A DNA stretch of 64,000 nucleotides. It comes from Kudoa neothunni. Taxonomy: Eukaryota; Cnidaria. This document shows, one piece after another, positions 1 to 11,345 of this stretch. Location: assembly GCA_964304625.1 (NCBI GenBank), contig OZ199838.1, positions 12,276,001 through 12,340,000 of the forward strand. The letters run 5' to 3'. Made by a program: the position numbers and the translations under genes. How positions within the stretch are numbered: position 1 is the first letter of the stretch; each line of letters starts with the position of its first letter. Below the pieces are notes generated by a model. That model searched no databases. It saw only the letters and a list, made by a program, of their open reading frames with translations, and was not told the origin of the DNA.

Positions 1-286
1 ATGGCTGTTCTTATTTATCCGTATATTCTCATCTTCGGTATTGATTATTTTTTTGAAGAATGTCTCATAAAATACCTGCGGTAATATAAAATATATTTAA
101 ACAATATATAGGTTAACTTCTATTCCTAACCATCATAATTTAGCAACCTTATATTTTTCATTAAAAATCACGTATGGGTTTTGATGCGTTTAATCCTGTT
201 ATATATATATATATTAATTCCACTCTTTCGTGCATTTACTTTCGATTATAATAGTTATCTAAGCTTTTATTTTTTATTATCATTAA

Positions 287-3208
287 AGGCCGTAATTTTC
301 GATTCAAATCGATAAACGTCGAAAAAAGGCGAATCTTTTAAAATATTTACCCAATTTTCGGCTACAATCAAGACAATTTGTCGATAATTTTTCGTTTTAT
401 TATGGGGAGAGAGAGAGAGCATACGAATTGAAAATTATATGGCCGAATATACAGGTTTAAATGAGGAAATTGATCTAAAAAATATACCAAAATTTGTTAA
501 CGTCGATCAACGAGGAATTCCACAGCAAGAGTTGCTGAAACTTTCACTCCATAGAAATGATAAAATGATAGGTCCTGGATTTTAGAAAATGAACAAATCG
601 AAGTATTTCATATTGTCTAGGGTAGGCCAAGATTTGGTGCATACGTCGCTATCATCTACGGCCCTGGGAAGAAGTTTCTCAAAATTAAAGCATTTTCTCA
701 AATGTTATACAGTGAACCTAGCTTTTGAACGAATGAGAATGCTTTAAATATTATCTTTTAAGGTAGTTTTTCCCAACTCGGGGTAATATAACCCCCATAT
801 GAGTCATGAAAATTTTTTTGACTAATTTGGACGGCGGAGGAAAACGCGGAACCATGCTGTGTAGGATGATACCCTCGGCATAAAAAATGTTATTTTAACT
901 TTTCGACTCGATTTATATTGGTTTATTATTAATGTTATATTGAATTAAGTTACATATTGTTACTTTATGAGTAGCATAGCACACTTTAAGATGGAAAGCG
1001 GTAAAAACTGAACTCATCATGCGACCTGAAATGATCAGCACGTGTTCCGATCAGACAATACTCAACTTTTCGTTCGTTTTTTTTGTTGCTCGCGAAGAAT
1101 TCATTAACTTGAAAATCTGATACAGATGCGAGTTAATTTTTTTATCCATTAAATTTTAGACAAGTAACTATTCATATGTTTCTTGAACTCGCTTAATTTC
1201 ATGACACGGCAGTTTGACTTCATAGTTTTTTCAATTTTTATATAAATTTAATACCTAAATAAGATTATTCACAACATATTTAAGTGAAACGAGTATGTTT
1301 AAAAAGTCCACTTTATATTTAAATTGGTTATTAAAACTTGAAGTTATTTTCGAATACTACAATTAACTCGCCAATTTAACAACCCAAATCTAGAAATTGA
1401 AAGCATTATTCGCCCGGAATTCTCATACAGAAAGAATTTATTTAATAATATTATTAATTCATATAAAACAAAAGATTTTTATTACACAAAATAATGTGTT
1501 TGTCGACATTTCATGAAAATATAATCTACACATCCTAACTATATTTTTTTACTATCCTTATATGCCACTCATATTATTTATAATGGACTAAATAAATTTA
1601 ATTAATAAAACATTCAATCAAAGACATTTTGTAATGACATCAAAATCTAATAAAGTAATAAAATATATATTATTTTTAATTAAAAAAAGTGTACAATGAA
1701 TAATTTTAAGTAACTTGGAATTGCACATAAATTTTTATCCGTATGTTTTTAAAATATTTTTGACTTTGCGTAACGTATTTAATTAGGAAAATTAAATCGT
1801 CATGGCAGCCGATGAAAATTATGCATTTATCTTTTGTCATAACCACCAAAATTAATAATAAAATGATAAACCAAAATAATTTAACGTAGTAATAATTGTA
1901 TAATTTAAAAATTTTAATAAAGAACAAATTTTTAACTGCTGCTATATATAAACCTGGTCTGGATATTATATTTGATTTTATTCCTGAATTAAATGATTAA
2001 TCTCTTATATTTAGATTGAATATTTTAAAAGATATAATTTTTATATTAAAGTTGTTAAAAATAAATAAAAATATTTTGTTTTTAAATATTTATTTTTATA
2101 TTCAAGAAAAAATTAATAAATAATATAATTAGTGTTATATTGAAATAGGTCTCCATCATACAATGCTACACCAAACTGGTATGTTGTTTATTAATGTGAT
2201 TACTCATACCTTCATCAAATAAATACTAGTATTAAATTAATAATTTATACTTGTTTATATTGATTTTTTTAAATATTAGGTTGGATATCACAACAAAAAT
2301 CTTTAAAACACTGATTTTTCTATTTAATCTACGTACAATAATATATTGAATCTTTTATTATTAATTTTTTTAAATCAAAAGAAAAAAAATTCTTTAGCTG
2401 AATAAATTTTGTTTTAAATGCCAGAAATATTAAAAAGTATTGATATTAGGTAATGGCGAGTTGTATTCGAATGAATTGGTATATGTTTAAATTTATTGAA
2501 TTTACAAGAAAACATGCTACAGCTGTTTTCATACTTTTGTGGATAGAAAGAAATTTATATAAAAAAATTATGTCTGTTGCATTGAATGTTGAAGCGAAAA
2601 ATTATTGAATACTAGTAGTTTGTAACTTTATAGATGATATTATTGGGAAAAAACCAAAAATAATCATTAAAAATGAAATATTATATTTGAATCATTAATT
2701 AAATATAATGAACCAATGGAGACAATTAAAAAGCAAGCATGATAAGTCGACACAAGACAAACATGACGGTTTAATAATAGTAGTTTAAAAAATAGTAATC
2801 AAGCTTGAAAGGTCCAAGTAAAATTAATGATAAATAAAATTTTTAAATTAATAAATAAAAAATTATTATTATAAAGTATACGGTTTTAATCATTATAAGA
2901 TTTTCATTATATAAATACCCGATGTAAATATTATTAAAAAATTTAAATTGTTAACGTTAAGCTCGATTAAACATATACGATATTAACGTGGGTCACAGGG
3001 TATTTTTTTGAAAAAAAATATGGTCAAGGCTAAAAAAGGTTGGGAAACACTGTTCTAAGGGAAAATTTTGTTAAAATTATTAATTATGTTTATTTCACTG
3101 ACATTTAACTTGGTAATACTGTTTTATGTCGCGCGCGTTAGTTTTTTAAATAAACCTCGATTTTAATCGTCGGATTTTTTTAAAAATAGTCGTCGAAAAT
3201 TACGGCCT
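287..3208 (+). mobile_element. hAT-type DNA transposon remnant (outer element)
   Basis: Seen: inverted ends, GGCCGTAATTTTCGA at about 288-302 and its complement at about 3193-3207. Between them, at 637-747, a frame reads DLVHTSLSSTALGRSFSKLK and then ...ERMRML. This matches the C-terminal dimerisation region of hAT transposases (family pattern S..ASERSFS.LK). The rest of the transposase is missing or unreadable, and the outer element is only about 0.63 kb once the nested copy at 764-3052 is removed. The flanking 8-mers TCATTAAA and TCTAATTA match only partly, so the target duplication is old. The subterminal stretch (ATTTTCGATTCAAATCGAT) is shared with the element at 10154-10858, so both belong to one family. 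It is not active. Confidence 0.72.
764..3052. mobile_element. Nested hAT-like element inserted in the outer hAT remnant
   Basis: Seen: the left end TAGTTTTTCCCAAC (764-777) and the right end GTTGGGAAACACTG (3039-3052) are inverted repeats of the CAGTG.TTCCCAAC type common in hAT elements. They are flanked by TTTTAAGG (756-763) and TTCTAAGG (3053-3060), an 8-bp target duplication matching at 7 of 8 bases, the length expected for hAT. The roughly 2.3 kb interior is very AT-rich and I find no transposase motif on either strand, so this copy is non-autonomous or fully decayed. It sits just after the hAT dimerisation remnant of the host element. Confidence 0.7.
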
Positions 3209-4209
3209 CTAATTATAATACTAATTTAAATTTCGAATTTTTAGTGAAATGTAATAGACAATTATTTTGAACATCGCGCGAAAAATGACTCAATTGGTTC
3301 AGGATTTAATTGCTCCACCTATTTTATTACATAAAAATGTAACTCCATTTTCTAATAACGTATTCTGAAGTTGTTAAATTAATAAATCGATTAATTTATG
3401 GTTTAAGTGAGAATAAACCATTAAACCCCTTAATGACTTTAATGAGAAAATAGATTCCACATCAGTGAAAATCAATTTTTTATCCGATTCATTCTAGGTG
3501 GTATTTATTACTATGAAGCATATTCAATCCTTAAAATTTTATGAACCAATTTCAGTTGAATCAAATATGGACCACAGTGAATGTATATAAAATACACATA
3601 TGCGCTAGTTTTGTTCTCTGTGTACCTGGGACATCTTAGCGTCTAATTGTCAAAATTTAGCCTCTTAATTAAAATTGATAACCAAATTCAAAAATCCCCC
3701 GAGGATTTTTGTGCAAATAAGCATAAATAGTGATATAATCGTTTTCGCGCGCATGCATTTGGAAATTTTTTGTTTAACCTCTTGAATAAATTCTGAAAAT
3801 GGTTATTTTCATCTTAAATAATATTCGGATGTCATTAGTTTTGATCGTATTTAATTATTTTTACATCATCACTTACGTAGTAGATGTCTGAAATAATTAA
3901 ATATAATCAGATTCTAGAAAACTAAATCTGTATACAGCTTGTGCGCAATCGGTGGTGCCAATCACAAATGATTGCTGGCACATGCGCACATATCGTTTAG
4001 GATTAATATTTAACGCGCCAATAGCCTCTGTGTAAAATTAGTCACTCATCTAAAAATGCGCAAGCGCAAACAAAAAACCCCCTTCAAATGTAAAAATTTA
4101 ATCTAGGAAAAAGTGGTTTTGATCGGAAAATAAATGTAGGGTTTTATCTCGTGTTGAGACCCCATAATTTTTTCGAGATCATGAGTATTCTCTCGCTATA
4201 AATTTTCGT
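3209..4209. other. Spacer downstream of V-ATPase C, with one palindrome
   Basis: No coding segment is recognisable here. The stretch lies between the hAT remnant and the 3' end of the V-ATPase subunit C gene and may hold its 3' UTR. The only structured part is the imperfect palindrome at 3940-3990, listed separately. Confidence 0.5.
3940..3990. repeat. Imperfect palindrome (hairpin-forming)
   Basis: The left arm TGTGCGCAATCGGTGGTGCC and the right arm ending GGCACATGCGCACA fold back over a short CAAA loop. The arms share TGTGCGCA, GTGCCA and ATCA blocks in order. It is more GC-rich than its surroundings. Function unknown; it could be a transposon terminal relic. Confidence 0.5.
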
Positions 4210-5642
4210 TTAGTATTTAATAAAAGCCGAACAAATTGAAATTACTTCTCGTAGTTCATTAATAAAATGACTGCCATTGTCTTTTTTGTCCGCACCAGAA
4301 CTGCCGGTAATGAGTCGATTGTAGTGTTCGTCAACAATTTCTTTCAAACGCTTATTATTTTTCCCCTCAGTCTAAAAGTTCAAATCGATATATCACTATA
4401 CACAAGACCAATATCACTCACCTTTATAACGACACAGTTGAACTCGACTGGAAGACCATATCGAAGAACAGACTCCACGAAAACTCTCACTGCTTTAAGA
4501 TGAATCCAAGCAAGAAAGGTTTCACTGAAATTAACTTTCAGCCATTTGATGAGGATTCCCTGCAAAAAATTCAACAGTAATAGATTTTATGATTTATATT
4601 TTGCCAACTTGGGTTTTATCTTTTTCGGCTAGAAGTTTAGCGTACTCCTTTTCTGTTCGTTGACCACAACTTCATCATATTCGAAATCTCTTACTATAAA
4701 TCTACATGAATTGACATTAAGTATGACTATTTTGTTCCCAAGACAGAAGACAATAAAAATTATACTTGAATTGTTTAGAATTTTCTTTAAAGTCAGCCAA
4801 ATCCTTTCTAAACATTGTAACATTGACCAGACAGTTTTCGTTATCTTCATAAATTATCCTATAAAGTGACACAAGCGAAAACAGTTTGTTGGCGATCAAA
4901 AGCGGAAGAAATACTTTGAAGATTTTGGAACAACCATTTCACAAAGAGTGTTATAATTTGACCACCACACATCAACATCACTTCTGGAAGAGATATAGCA
5001 ATTAGTTAACAAAACATTCACTTTGATAGATACTTTTTAACGACAACAAGAACAGTAACCAAATATTCAGAATTCAGGACAAAATCGTCTTTACTCACCA
5101 AATCATGCAGGGCACGATTAATCAGCGATCCACTAAATCATTTAAAAGATAAATGAAATACAGAAAATTTGAAATAATTGAAAACCTTATTTTTCGTTCT
5201 TCGAGCGCCAGCATATTTTTAACATTAAAAAAATGAGCAGTTTTTGATTTTTGGTCCTTCTCAATTTGTACAACATGCTAAAATAGCATCACTTATTAAG
5301 TAATTGATTATGATGACGATAATTAGTTCACCTTAACTATTACATCCACCAAAGTTCGAAGCGGCTGTTTGATTTGATATCTCGCCAAATCCCAATGGAA
5401 CCCTTTTACATAATCATCCATTCGACCTTTTAAAACATATTAACTGATTATCATTACATATAAATGAATGAATAGATGGTACCATCTACGGACGGATCTA
5501 TGACCAAGGTTTCGAGAATTTTGTCCTAACCAAAAACCAATCAAGCAAAAACTCCAATCACAATTTATCACGATAAAAAAATCATCAAATTTTATCAATA
5601 ATTATCCAAATGAAACATACTAATCTGTTTTCCATCATTTCG
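4210..5642 (-). CDS. ATP6V1C: V-type proton ATPase subunit C (5' end lost in the assembly gap)
   Basis: Subunit C belongs to the peripheral V1 part of the vacuolar H+-ATPase and helps hold V1 to V0. Seen: short exons on the minus strand reading [20 protein letters not shown] (about 5420-5355), then [20 protein letters not shown] (about 5130-5065), then [20 protein letters not shown], then [11 protein letters not shown], then the most conserved block [20 protein letters not shown] followed by [16 protein letters not shown] (about 4555-4440). These follow the order and spacing of animal subunit C. Introns are about 40-70 nt with GT...AG ends. The last exon reads [19 protein letters not shown] and, unspliced, ends at TAA 4210-4212. 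The usual C-terminus (YYPYVYYKIDCNLLEFK in human) is not obvious, so the true end could be in one more small exon. The first roughly 100 residues should lie in or beyond the 200-N gap. Confidence 0.9.
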
Positions 5643-5842
5643 NNNNNNNNNNNNNNNNNNNNNNNNNNNNNNNNNNNNNNNNNNNNNNNNNNNNNNNNNN
5701 NNNNNNNNNNNNNNNNNNNNNNNNNNNNNNNNNNNNNNNNNNNNNNNNNNNNNNNNNNNNNNNNNNNNNNNNNNNNNNNNNNNNNNNNNNNNNNNNNNNN
5801 NNNNNNNNNNNNNNNNNNNNNNNNNNNNNNNNNNNNNNNNNN
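5643..5842. other. Assembly gap (200 Ns)
   Basis: A run of exactly 200 N, probably a default-size scaffold gap. It interrupts the 5' part of the V-ATPase subunit C gene. Confidence 0.99.
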
Positions 5843-6389
5843 ATTTCTAAGTGAAAAAATTATTTGTTTCTTAAATGTATGCAATTCAATTATATTAAAT
5901 AGCTATGTATATTATTATATGCGCGCGCTAATAATTACGTAAAACTAGACGTTACCAATTTAACACACATTTTTTCCACAATTCCGAAGGGATTACTCAA
6001 AGCCATGTGACGATTGTGCTTTTATTCGAAGAATGTTAAACGGTTTACTAAAATTTGCTTATTTTAATTATGTTATTTTAAAAATAATTGAATAATTTTC
6101 TGCACACACGCGCAGAATGTGCGTAAACCGGAAGTGACCAATGGTTCATAAAATAGTTTATAATTGAGAACAATTTTTAGAAGTGAAATTTATTTTAACG
6201 GATTATTATCGATGAAAAATCACCTAATTTATATTAATAAGTTAACGTTAACTTCTGTTGTTTGTTCAATTTTTCCATTTTTTAATACTTATATAAAATC
6301 AAACCATCAAATATAGGTTTCTAACTTCATATGTTATTATTATTTTGTCATGATCAAGGTAGAATTGCCAAAAGATGCATTAAAATATA
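5843..6389. other. AT-rich stretch upstream of the V-ATPase C gap
   Basis: No convincing coding exon. If the gap holds the first V-ATPase C exons, this includes that gene's promoter and 5' UTR. It contains short alternating GC tracts (GCGCGCGC near 5920, CGCACACACGCGC near 6110). Confidence 0.4.
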
Positions 6390-7286
6390 AAGCAGTGGCT
6401 TTTTCAAGGGGGGAAAATTACTCCTAAACCAACATGTTTATAAAAATTTTAACTTCATTTCCCTAATAAGTAATTTCGCTAAATAATTTCTAATTTTCGG
6501 AGAAAGATAATATGGTGGAATTTTCAAGGCGGTTAACATCTCTCTGATTTTATACGTTCTATTGTTGAAAATTATAACCTTATTTATTAAATATTTCTTC
6601 TCAAGGTTTATAAGAGGAATAATTTGTTCTAATGTATAACTCTTTCTATTCAAAGCAATGATTAACTTAATTTCTAAAATCGATAATAATTTTTTATTTT
6701 GATTTAGACTGTTTATCGGCTAAACGTATTGTACTTATTAAGAAACAATAAAAATTATTGTGTGCTAATTAATTACGATTTGATGTTATGTTGTCCATCT
6801 AAAGTAAAGAGCGCTGAGCGTCCACATAAATAGTTGTTGGTATTTCTATAAAGTGAAAAAAAATTAATTATATGCATGAAATAACGATTCTCAATGGAAA
6901 TAAAAAATTCCTTTGTGTTAATAATAGCCAAATAACTTGAAGTATGATAAAAATTATATATATATATATGTATAGCGAAAAGATAGATTCTTTAATATGT
7001 AGAATATTAGATTCGCGAAAGTAAAAATATAACATTTTAGGGGTTATGTAAACAGTGCATTATTTATCATCTTAGGAGTTATGGCGCTGCTTGAATCATG
7101 CATACTCCAGTAAATTTACATAAGTAATTTTTGATATTTCACATTGCATTGTCCATATTACGCAGAATTAGGACAAATATAGTTAAATTTATTAGAGAAT
7201 AAATCATTTATTGGGAAAGTGAAGTTGAAATTTGTATAAACATGTTACTTTAGGAGTAATTTCCTCCCGTTGCAATAGCCATTGCC
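6390..7286. mobile_element. MITE-like non-autonomous DNA transposon
   Basis: Seen: terminal inverted repeats of about 45 bp. The left end contains GCAGTGGCTTTTTCAAGG followed by AAAATTACTCCTAAA and ACATG. The right end, read inverted, contains GCAATGGCTATTGCAACGG, then GAAATTACTCCTAAA and ACATG. Both ends are flanked by a perfect 8-bp direct repeat AAAATATA (6382-6389 and 7287-7294), a hAT-length target duplication. The 0.9 kb interior has one 71-codon minus-strand frame (6438-6653) starting just inside the left repeat, which I do not recognise and do not call a gene. Confidence 0.75.
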
Positions 7287-7453
7287 AAAATATAACGAAT
7301 TACGCAGTATCGAGAGTTCATTGTATTTTGATATTTAAACCATTGGCAAATATCACGCAGATATTAAAAAAAACTTAAAAGCCAATAACAACGACAACAC
7401 AGAATTATATAGATGCGAGTTCTATGCTAATGGTCAAAAAGCAATCCACACGT

Positions 7454-9614
7454 TCAGCTGTTATTTTTTTCCTCTAACTTTTTTATTCTTTTCTCTGTAT
7501 CTAGAGATATTTTGGAGGGCAGTCCTGATTGCCCCGAGCGTGTGTTTTTGGCATCATGAATCGAAATTTCTTTGTTAATGTTATCATTAAGTGATTTTAG
7601 GTCGATCACAAGTTGCTTGAAATTTTTAGCCCAATCGTTTAATACAGCAGAATCACTTTTATCCTCTACAAAACTGACATATCCTTCAGGAGAATTAATT
7701 TTCGCATAGAGACTGTCTCTTACAACCAATGAACAAACGTACTCTTCGACTTTCTAAACAATACCATTCAGCATACACATAATCAAACACATGACACAGA
7801 TCTTTAGAAGGCGCGAAAAAAGGAAAACTACCTCAACTGGAAGTAGTAAGTGTTTACTCATGGTAACCAACTTGACAGTGCTGTAATGTTGAGAGATAAC
7901 ATATATATTCTACAACAATTGAAAAAATTATAAAATAAATTTTCGGACAAATTAAGCCGATTCTATTAGCAGTAGCCCGCGAAAATTTAAGATAGTTAAT
8001 TATTTATGAATCATAGTATATTTTCAGCGACAACAAACAAATTATAGCCAGAACTACATACAGTGGATTAAATTTTTGCGGGCCAGTTAACACGGTTAAA
8101 AAATTAGATAAATCTACATATTCGGTGATTCGATCGAGAAACGTTTGCCAATTACGACATCCTTCCTCTGTGGTTGGATCAAAATTGCACACAAGACCGC
8201 TTAGATCGTTGGTGAAGCGATTACGATATTTTTTCACAAACCAATCGATATCAATTAATTCATTGTGTAAAAACAACGACAGGAGCTCACTAAGTTCAAT
8301 ATAATATTCGCTTAACTTAAACCAAGTTAATACCAGTAAGGAGCCACAACATCAATATTTTTAAGTTTGCGTAACTTTTTAATTTCCTCAACTTGGGTCT
8401 CACATCTCTCAGCCATTAACAATATAACAATAACACCCCGAGCAGCCTAAAAATCAGCTATACATTAGTTCATCCACATTACAGTTGATTACCTCAGCCC
8501 ATATGGGGGTGCCAGGTTCGACAAATTTACTGTTTAGAAGCGATTTGTAATGACTGGGCGACTTTGATATAGTTTTTGAATTGGCATTGAAGTTTGGCCA
8601 TCAAAATATGATATTTGTTTGTCATTTCCTAGTTGAATAATGATTAGATAGATTAACAAATAAAGTGCATTCAACGAGATATTAATGTTTAAATTCCATA
8701 CAAAGTTATCGGCAAATTTGGCGGGAATAATTTTATTGCTGATAGTCTGAGCTAGTGGATAGTTTTCTTGTAGATAAACCAGCCTCAGTTGTTCAAGCAT
8801 AAAGTCCACTTTCTCTTCGTTAGACATTAACAAATAGTTTTCAACTTGCAACTCTTGCATATATTGGGTAGCGACTAAAAGAAATAACACTTTGCAAAAA
8901 ATTGAATGAAGAATACATTTTAAATTTCCTTGTTGCTCATAGATATTAGCCAATTTACGTACAAGTCGTGCTCTTTCATTTTCGACGTAAACCTAACATC
9001 AAATATATTTCTCAAAAAGCGTGAAAAATAGCAAAAATCTACTCTTCCTTTAGTTTCGTCAGAAACAGTTACGATAAATCGAATTTGTTCAGTTACATCA
9101 GTTATTTGGTCGGCAATCGAACAGCATTCTTTGATGAACGAGGCGAATGCCTAAATCCAAAGTAGAACTTTCTCACAATGATTATTAAAAACATCTTTCA
9201 GTTGTGCTCTTCGTTTAACCAATAAACGCACACTGTTATTCATCTCGTCGTAGTTTCTCACACTAAAACATGCTTGAATAATGTAGATCATAACTCGAGA
9301 AGTTGTCTCCAAATCTACAGCCTAAAATTCACAAATAAATTTAGTAGCGATTCAACAGACTTCAGATCAGTACCATTCTTGATTGTTTCTCAGCTGTCAA
9401 CAATACTTTCAATGCTTCTTCTAGGTTGTTTTCCTACAAGTTACCCAACAATAATCACAAATGCAAAATTCAACGTAGTTTCTACTCGAAGAAGCTCTCT
9501 CGCTGTGTCAAGCGCTTTATCAGCTATTTTTGAGCAGTCCTTTTCTCTTTTGAGCACATTTCCTTTGATGTCAGTCACATACAAATCGATGGAGGCTTCA
9601 ACCGATGACGTCAT
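7454..9614 (-). CDS. PSMD12: 26S proteasome regulatory subunit Rpn5 (PSMD12)
   Basis: Rpn5 is a PCI-domain subunit of the proteasome lid, which surrounds the Rpn11 deubiquitinase. Seen in order on the minus strand: MTSSVEASIDLY start (9614), ENNLEEALKVLLTAEKQSRM, SVRLLVKRRAQLK, LANIYEQQGNLK, then LQVENYLLMSNEEKVDFMLE, which aligns with human [20 protein letters not shown]. Later come LFLHNELIDIDWFVKKY, NIYVISQHYSTVKLVTMSK and, near the end, RDSLYAKINSPEGYVSFVED and LNDWAKNFKQL, matching NKTIFAKVDRLAGIINF and LNDWSQKLNSL of the PCI winged helix. About ten exons have introns of 40-60 nt. The internal ATG at 9614 is preferred because upstream in-frame codons lack family similarity. After the family's usual end (...EEMIHNLQ) there is an added tail of about 35 residues ending in a charged segment KRIKKLEEKNNS. 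Confidence is high. Confidence 0.93.
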
Positions 9615-10153
9615 TGTTATGCGCTTGCGCATCATGCAATTCTTATTGTATAATTCCATTTCCGAAAATAAAATTAAAACTTTTTTTGAGTAGAAAAATT
9701 CTCATAATTATAAAGAAATAATTTCTGTAAATTTTAAAATCAAGATATCCTTAATTATGGCATCATATTAATCCATTAGATTTTTATAATTGATCCATAT
9801 TGTGTTTAAATATATTTTGATTTAATATTGGAATTTATAAAATGGGGAATATATTTTATAATGTTAGATATAGAAAGAATAATTTATATTAGGGTTCTCC
9901 AAACTTTTTGATATGAATGTCATATTCTAACGTTATTGTTACTCCGCAGTTGATATGAAAACTAACTCTTATCACTGTTTCATTTTCTTGTAAAAAAATT
10001 TTTTAAATTAAATACTTTGACAGGTTTTTCTAATTTTATATATTTCTCCATATGAATTATTAATGAGTATATTGAATACTCAAATTAATATTTTGTTTCA
10101 TGTCTATCGCTGTTGAATTTATTTAGCGCTGCGATAGCACTGTTATATACAAA
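9615..10153. other. Spacer upstream of PSMD12
   Basis: AT-rich, with no coding exon recognised. It probably includes the PSMD12 promoter, but no defined element can be named. Confidence 0.4.
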
Positions 10154-10858
10154 TAGGGTATGCAATTTTCGATTTAAATCGATTTTATCAGGATGGTTCG
10201 ACGTTTATTTTTTTGGTGTTTCGGAAAGGGCACCTTAATAAGAATAGGCTGAAAAAGTTGTAATTTGGAGCATTTTATTGAGGATTGGATTAATTTAGAA
10301 ATTATTTAAAATGCTACAAGTTAAAGTTACCTACAAAACAAAACCATGTGCAGAAACATTTTACATTATTGAATGATAGAATCGTTAAAGCATATATCTT
10401 CTAGTCCCCTTCGTTATTTAGAGATCACAAAAATCAAAAAATCAAGATTTATTTTGTTTCAGCTGATGTGTATGATGGATTGCCATTCAAAATAATAGAT
10501 AATCTCATAAGAGCTAGAAATTTTTCCCAAAAATATTGTCCTTCAGCACGTTCACTTTCTAGTGTTAAAACTTCCGTTGATAAGCATTTACCTACATTGT
10601 TTGAAAAAAAAATATTTTTTAAACAAATCGTTTTCTTTATTCGCAATTAAAATTTGTTGGAGATTAGACATGTTTTTTCCGATGAGAGAACATCTCTTTC
10701 GAAAGGGAAAATCTCTATGGTACTATAATTATATTAAAATATAGTATAATTATGTGTAATGTAACGTTAATTTGTGTTTTTTGCGCCATAGAGATGTTTG
10801 CGCATATCAGTGTATAATCTCCTTTATGCATAAAAAGCGTCGAAAATTGCATGCCCTG
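10154..10858. mobile_element. Non-autonomous hAT-family element, 705 bp
   Basis: Seen: inverted ends TAGGGTATGCAATTTTCGA (10154-10172) and, inverted at the right, CAGGGCATGCAATTTTCGA (10840-10858). The flanks TATACAAA and TATATAAC match at 6 of 8 positions, an aged 8-bp target duplication. The subterminal ATTTTCGATTTAAATCGAT is shared with the hAT remnant at 287-3208, so the two elements are relatives. A plus-strand frame at 10468-10650 (60 codons) carries no motif I can assign. Confidence 0.68.
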
Positions 10859-11345
10859 TATATAACACATATTGTTGTGTTGTCTAATTTAATACTAAAA
10901 TAATTTAATTTCTGCTGTTCATTAAAATTTCTGCATTCATAATTGACTTTTCATTTTTAAAAGTCATCCGACATTCCTTTTTTCATGCCTCAAAATGCAT
11001 GGCATATAAAAACCGATTCAGCATCTAGAGTACAAGTGACAACGAACTTTATTAGAGAACGTGTTATGTATTGACAGAGGATATTGGCACGGTAAAATTA
11101 AATCTATCGCAGCATGCATGTACGCTTGGGCATTGAAAATTTTGAATCTCTGCAGCTCTTACTTGCATACAGTTTACAGATTTAATTATTTCTTTGCCAC
11201 CTGAATATTATTTATGGTGCCAATAGCCACTTCCTTACGCGCTTATTTAGTCATGCAATGATTAATTGACTTAATTTAATTATGATATAAAATTTTCAGA
11301 AAAAAAATAAAATACTTAAAAACTTAATCGTTAAATACAGTGATA
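10859..11345. other. AT-rich spacer between two transposons
   Basis: No gene, RNA or repeat recognised. Confidence 0.4.

Noticed and set aside
1706-1927. 73-codon minus-strand hydrophobic frame
   Set aside because: Inside the nested hAT copy, in AT-rich DNA where Phe/Ile/Tyr-rich frames arise by chance; no transposase motif.
9274-9693. 139-codon plus-strand frame
   Set aside because: Covers PSMD12 exons and introns in antisense; no family similarity.
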